In this document: in pieces, positions 7,518 to 10,642 of the stretch
How positions within the stretch are numbered: the stretch's first letter is position 1
How the letters are laid out: the number at the start of each line of letters is the position of its first letter
From: Candidatus Aerophobota bacterium
GTDB taxonomy: Bacteria; Aerophobota; Aerophobia; Aerophobales; B3-G15
DNA: 10,642 nt
Assembly: GCA_011372105.1 (NCBI GenBank)
Contig: DRTT01000084.1
Span: forward strand, 1 to 10,642
Direction of reading: 5' to 3'
The notes under the pieces: model-generated
What the model was told of the DNA's origin: nothing
What the model saw: only the letters and a program-made list of their open reading frames with translations
Database searches by the model: none
Position numbers and translations under genes: made by a program

Positions 7518-8045
7518 TTGTTTAAGGGAACAACTATTCTGGCAGTTAGAAAGGGTAATAAAGTAGCTCTGGGAGGAGACGGACAGATAACTTTTGAAAA
7601 TATGATAATGAAGCAAAGAGCAAACAAGGTGAGGAAACTTTACAGAGGAAAGGTTCTTGCAGGATTTGCGGGAGCAGTAGCAGATGCTCTCACTCTTTTT
7701 GAGAAATTTGAGAAGAAGATAGAACAATACCAGGGAAATCTTCAGAGAGGGGCTTTAGAGCTTGCTAAAGAATGGAGACAGGATAAAGTTTTAAGAAGAC
7801 TTGAGGCTTTAATGATAGTTGCAGATAAAGAAAAGACACTTTTAATTTCAGGAAGTGGTGATGTAATTGAGCCAGATGAAGACGTAATTGCTATTGGTTC
7901 GGGAGCAGGTTATGCTCAAGCTGCTGCTAAAGCTCTGCGAGAAAATACAGATTATGAACCGCGTAAAATTGTAGAGATATCCATAAACATTGCTGCTTCC
8001 ATTTGTGTTTATACAAACAACAATATAATAGTGGAAGAACTTTAA
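7518..8045 (+). CDS. hslV: ATP-dependent protease HslV, peptidase subunit
   Basis: The 175-residue protein is the proteasome-like peptidase of HslVU, a double hexamer capped by HslU rings. Chosen from TTG 7518, it starts [10 protein letters not shown]. The catalytic N-terminal threonine should be T5, freed by removal of the four-residue MFKG leader. Counting from T5 as residue 1, D17 (D21 here), K28 (K32) and K33 (K37) of E. coli HslV are conserved, as are [15 protein letters not shown] (48-62) and [17 protein letters not shown] (124-140). The C-terminus stops at IVEEL, a few residues shorter than in E. coli. The TTG is behind a purine-rich SD, and no ATG would give the conserved N-terminus. 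It lies 10 nt upstream of hslU, the standard pairing. A threonine is seen at the cleavage site here, unlike the B. subtilis homologue CodW, reported to use an N-terminal serine. Confidence 0.96.
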   Translation: MFKGTTILAVRKGNKVALGGDGQITFENMIMKQRANKVRKLYRGKVLAGFAGAVADALTLFEKFEKKIEQYQGNLQRGALELAKEWRQDKVLRRLEALMIVADKEKTLLISGSGDVIEPDEDVIAIGSGAGYAQAAAKALRENTDYEPRKIVEISINIAASICVYTNNNIIVEEL

Positions 8046-8055
8046 AGGTGAAGCT

Positions 8056-9405
8056 ATGAAAGAACAATATTTGACACCCTCAGCTATTGTGAGGGAACTT
8101 GATAAATATATAATTGGTCAACATAAAGCCAAAGTAGCAGTTGCCATAGCCTTGCGTAACCGCTGGCGAAGGCAAAAACTTCCTGAGGATATGAGAGATG
8201 AGGTTGCTCCTAAAAATATAATTATGATAGGCCCTACAGGAGTGGGTAAAACAGAAATTGCGCGAAGATTAGCTCAGCTTGCTGAGGCTCCTTTTATAAA
8301 AGTGGAGGCAAGCAAGTATACAGAAGTCGGTTATGTGGGAAGAGATGTTGAATCAATGGTAAGGGATCTTGTTAACACTGCGGTGCACATGGTTAAAATG
8401 GAAATGATGCAGAAAGTGAGAGAAAAAGCAGAGCAACTTGTGGAGGAGAAAATACTGGATATATTGCTCCCCTTACCTCAAAGAGAGGCAGAGGATGTTC
8501 AGGAGAAGGAAAAAATAAGAAGGTCCGAGATTACAAGAGAAGTTTTAAGGGAAAAACTCAGAAAAGGAGAGCTTGAAGAAAGGCTAATAGAGATTAAAGC
8601 CAGGGATAAATTCACGCCTGTTATAGAGATATTCAGCCCTCTTGGTGTGGAACAAATGGGGATGAGTTTTCAGGATCTTCTCGGGGAAGTTGTTCCTTTA
8701 AGATCAAAATCAAAAAAGGTTCCCATTAGAGAGGCAAGAAGGGTACTTCTGGAAGAGGAGTCGCAGAAGTTAATTGATAAGGATAAGATGATAGAGGAGG
8801 CTATATGGAGGGTTGAAAATTCCGGAATAATATTTATTGATGAAATAGATAAAATTGTAACTACAGGAGGAACTGAGAGAGCTGATGTTTCAAGAGAAGG
8901 AGTTCAAAGAGATCTTCTCCCCATAGTTGAAGGAACAACGGTAGCTACAAGATATGGTGCTGTGAAGACTGACCATATTTTATTTATTGCGGCAGGAGCC
9001 TTTCATGGTTCTTCTCCTGCTGACCTTATACCTGAACTTCAGGGAAGATTTCCTATTAGAGTTGAGCTTGACAGGTTAACCGAGAGCGACTTTGAGCGGA
9101 TATTGACAGAGCCCAAAAATGCTTTAATAAAGCAATATCAGGCTCTTTTAAAGACAGAAGGAGTTGAGCTTGTGTTCACTCCGGATGCTGTAAAAGAAAT
9201 TGCCTCCCTTGCCTATCTTGTAAACGAACAAACGCAGGATATTGGTGCAAGAAGACTTCATACAGTGATGGAAAAGCTTTTAGAAGAGGTGTCTTTTAAA
9301 GCGCCAGAGCTAAAAGGAAAGTCCTTTACAATTACAGCAAAATATGTAAAAGAAAAATTAGAGGATATAGCCCAGAAGGAAAATCTGTCAAGATACATAC
9401 TTTAG
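8056..9405 (+). CDS. hslU: ATP-dependent protease ATPase subunit HslU
   Basis: This 449-residue AAA+ (Clp/Hsp100) unfoldase feeds substrates to HslV. The N-terminus has [20 protein letters not shown]. Walker A is GPTGVGKT at 59-66, the pore loop GYVG at 92-95, Walker B IIFIDEID at 258-265 and the sensor-2 arginine stretch GARR at 397-400. A charged coiled region of about 110-240 is the intermediate (I) domain characteristic of HslU and missing from ClpX. The protein ends in LSRYIL, the tail that inserts between HslV subunits to activate it, so the pair should be functional. AAAGGTG overlapping the hslV stop provides the SD. In Bacillus the following gene is codY; here a pseudopilin gene follows 23 nt later. 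The length is normal and no key residue is missing. Confidence 0.97.
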   Translation: MKEQYLTPSAIVRELDKYIIGQHKAKVAVAIALRNRWRRQKLPEDMRDEVAPKNIIMIGPTGVGKTEIARRLAQLAEAPFIKVEASKYTEVGYVGRDVESMVRDLVNTAVHMVKMEMMQKVREKAEQLVEEKILDILLPLPQREAEDVQEKEKIRRSEITREVLREKLRKGELEERLIEIKARDKFTPVIEIFSPLGVEQMGMSFQDLLGEVVPLRSKSKKVPIREARRVLLEEESQKLIDKDKMIEEAIWRVENSGIIFIDEIDKIVTTGGTERADVSREGVQRDLLPIVEGTTVATRYGAVKTDHILFIAAGAFHGSSPADLIPELQGRFPIRVELDRLTESDFERILTEPKNALIKQYQALLKTEGVELVFTPDAVKEIASLAYLVNEQTQDIGARRLHTVMEKLLEEVSFKAPELKGKSFTITAKYVKEKLEDIAQKENLSRYIL

Positions 9406-9416
9406 TATAAAATTGA

Positions 9417-9423
9417 AAAGGAG
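9417..9423 (+). promoter_or_regulatory. Shine-Dalgarno site of the pseudopilin gene
   Basis: AAAGGAG is 5 nt before the ATG at 9429. It supports that start and the short nine-residue prepilin leader. Confidence 0.7.
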
Positions 9424-9428
9424 AGGGG

Positions 9429-9962
9429 ATGTGTAAATTCGGTGAAAAGAAAGGCTTCACTTTGATTGAACTTCTGATGGTTGTTACAATTATTGCCATC
9501 CTTATAGGTATTGCTGTTCCTAATTTTACAGGGGCCTTGACAAGAGCTAAGATAGCAAGAGCCTTTGCTGACATGCGAAGTCTGGGCAATGCAGTAGAGA
9601 TGTACTGGATTGACAATGGGAGCTATCCTGATTCAAGCAGCGATCTTGTAACACCGGGGTTGGTTTATATTACAACTATCCCCCAGGACCCTTTTAATAT
9701 TAGTAAATCAAGGAGCATTGAGGAAGGAGCGCTGATAGAGGGAGGGTTTGGATACTATACAAGTGGCGATAGTGCCTGGCTTCTTGTTTCCAATGGTCCT
9801 GATATGTCTCCTGATATTACATCAGAAGATATAGACTGGACAAAGAAGATGGTTGGTCAGCTTGGTGGATGGGAAGGAGCAAAAACAGGTTATGGCTGCA
9901 ACTGGTATGACCCTTCCTCTGGAATAAACGCCACAGGTGATCTTGGAGTTTGTGGACCTTAG
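9429..9962 (+). CDS. Type IV pilin / type II secretion pseudopilin-like protein
   Basis: This 177-residue protein carries a class III (type IV prepilin) signal. A nine-residue basic leader, MCKFGEKKG, is followed by FTLIELLMVVTIIAILIGIA. Prepilin peptidase (PilD/GspO type) should cut between G9 and F10, N-methylate F10, and leave E14 as the conserved Glu5 of the mature protein. Residues 10-30 form the membrane helix. A helix continues through AKIARAFADMRSLGNAVEMY, as in GspG/PilE-like proteins, followed by a short globular part with TTIPQDPFN and WLLVSNGPDM, resembling the GspG/pseudopilin C-terminal region. C157 and C175 could form a disulfide closing the C-terminal loop. The subunit may belong to a type II secretion, type IV pilus or competence pilus machine; no assembly ATPase, platform protein or peptidase is in the window. 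It sits between hslU (23 nt) and glmS (36 nt), an unusual place for a pilin. Confidence 0.88.
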   Translation: MCKFGEKKGFTLIELLMVVTIIAILIGIAVPNFTGALTRAKIARAFADMRSLGNAVEMYWIDNGSYPDSSSDLVTPGLVYITTIPQDPFNISKSRSIEEGALIEGGFGYYTSGDSAWLLVSNGPDMSPDITSEDIDWTKKMVGQLGGWEGAKTGYGCNWYDPSSGINATGDLGVCGP

Positions 9963-9999
9963 AGAAACTAAACAAAAATAGAAGTTAAGGAGAAACTAA
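9962..9999 (+). repeat. 10-nt direct repeat flanking the pilin-glmS gap
   Basis: GAGAAACTAA occurs at 9962-9971 and again at 9990-9999, with a 28-nt period. The second copy overlaps the glmS SD and the A of its ATG. It may be chance in AT-rich DNA or a short duplication. The gap is too short to hold a glmS ribozyme. Confidence 0.4.
9985..9993 (+). promoter_or_regulatory. Shine-Dalgarno site of glmS
   Basis: TTAAGGAGA has its GGAG core ending 6 nt before the ATG at 9999. It gives a start that places Cys2 directly after Met, as GlmS requires. Confidence 0.75.
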
Positions 10000-10642
10000 T
10001 GTGTGGTATTGTTGGATATACGGGTTTCAGGAGTTGTTCTGATATCTTATTAAAAGGGCTTAAGTGTCTTGAATACAGAGGTTATGATAGCTGGGGCTTT
10101 ACTTTCGTGGTGGGGAAGGAACTTTTTACCATAAAAAAGGCAGGAAAGATATCTGAGGCAGAAAATATTATAAATAAGTTTCCAGAGGAAAGTTTTTCCG
10201 GGATTGGTCACACCCGCTGGGCAACTCACGGTTCTCCTAATGATATAAATGCTCACCCTCACCTTGACTGCAAGGAAAAGATTGCTATCTGCCACAATGG
10301 AATAATTGAGAATTATGGGGAGCTCAAAAAGTGGCTTCAAAAAAGAGGACATATATTTAAAAGTGAAACAGACACAGAGGTGATAGCCCATCTTCTGGAG
10401 GAGTTTTACCAGGGTGATATGCTCTCTGCTATTAAAAAGGCTATGTTGAAACTTGTTGGAGCCTTCGGTCTTGCCATTATCTCAGGTTATGAACCAGATA
10501 CTTTATATGGTGCAAGAAGAGGAAGTCCACTTGTTGTTGGTATAGGTGATAGGGAGATGTTTTTATCATCTGATGTCAATGCACTTGTCACCCACACAAG
10601 AAAGGTAATTTATCTTGATGATGATGAGATAGTAAAGCTTAC
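9999..10642 (+). CDS. glmS: Glucosamine-6-phosphate synthase (isomerizing), N-terminal part
   Basis: The frame is open from ATG 9999 to the right edge, giving 214 complete codons of a protein normally around 600 residues. GlmS makes glucosamine-6-phosphate from fructose-6-phosphate and glutamine, the entry to UDP-GlcNAc for peptidoglycan and surface sugars. Only the Ntn glutaminase domain is present. MCGIVGYTG gives the nucleophile Cys2 (Cys1 after Met removal). Other family features are LEYRGYDS (24-31), GHTRWATHG (70-78), NAHPH (84-88), CHNGIIENY (98-106, N100/G101) and the glutamine-binding SETDTEV with D125. LEYRGYDS and the SETD block favour GlmS over PurF or AsnB. The residue after GYDS is Trp32, where GlmS proteins normally have Ala. 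The two SIS sugar-isomerase domains lie off the edge, so completeness cannot be judged. Confidence 0.93.
   Translation, partial: MCGIVGYTGFRSCSDILLKGLKCLEYRGYDSWGFTFVVGKELFTIKKAGKISEAENIINKFPEESFSGIGHTRWATHGSPNDINAHPHLDCKEKIAICHNGIIENYGELKKWLQKRGHIFKSETDTEVIAHLLEEFYQGDMLSAIKKAMLKLVGAFGLAIISGYEPDTLYGARRGSPLVVGIGDREMFLSSDVNALVTHTRKVIYLDDDEIVKL

Noticed and set aside
9385..9411. Possible promoter before the pseudopilin (CTGTCA, 15-nt spacer, TATAAA)
   Set aside because: The -35 matches 4 of 6, the spacing is short, and such matches are common in AT-rich DNA. The -35 lies inside the hslU coding end.
9963..9998. glmS ribozyme or riboswitch upstream of glmS
   Set aside because: Only 36 nt separate the pilin stop from glmS, far too short for the ribozyme, and no folding pattern is seen.
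10050..10391. 113-aa ORF on the - strand within glmS
   Set aside because: It is antisense to the well-conserved glutaminase domain and has no recognisable domain. It is a shadow frame, as are the other minus-strand ORFs at 263-502, 969-1301, 1288-1506, 1631-2002, 7090-7350 and 9332-9616.

Overview
The window is one compact run of bacterial genes, all on the + strand and AT-rich by eye (Arg mostly AGA/AGG, Ile often ATA). It holds twelve genes: ten complete, a 3' fragment of ilvE at the left edge and a 5' fragment of glmS at the right edge. No rRNA, tRNA, insertion sequence, CRISPR array or convincing terminator or promoter is visible. Gene junctions run from a 47-nt overlap to a 36-nt gap, so no stretch over 300 bases lacks a gene. 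I cannot assign a species. The Firmicutes-like order dprA-topA-xerC-hslV-hslU, without trmFO or codY and followed by a pseudopilin, together with a DUF1015 gene, would fit an uncultured, AT-rich, possibly thermophilic anaerobic lineage. That placement is inference with low confidence.

Region 1 (1-1701) is branched-chain amino acid synthesis: the end of the aminotransferase IlvE, ketol-acid reductoisomerase IlvC, and the acetolactate synthase regulatory subunit IlvN. The order ilvC then ilvN is the reverse of the usual ilvB-ilvN-ilvC, and the catalytic subunit gene ilvB is not in the window.

Region 2 (1655-3377) holds nucleoside diphosphate kinase, whose start lies inside the end of ilvN, and a DUF1015 protein of unknown function.

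Region 3 (3355-9405) is a chromosome-maintenance and proteolysis cluster: DprA (protection of incoming single-stranded DNA and RecA loading), DNA topoisomerase I, a XerC/D tyrosine recombinase (chromosome dimer resolution), and the HslV peptidase with its HslU ATPase unfoldase.

Region 4 (9429-10642) holds a type IV/type II pseudopilin and the glutaminase domain of GlmS, the first enzyme of the amino-sugar pathway to cell wall precursors.

I found no obviously new multi-gene system. The points most worth checking are the ilvN/ndk overlap, the atypical cofactor loop of IlvC, the position of the pseudopilin next to a dprA-containing cluster, the DUF1015 gene in this setting, and residue changes in Ndk and GlmS.
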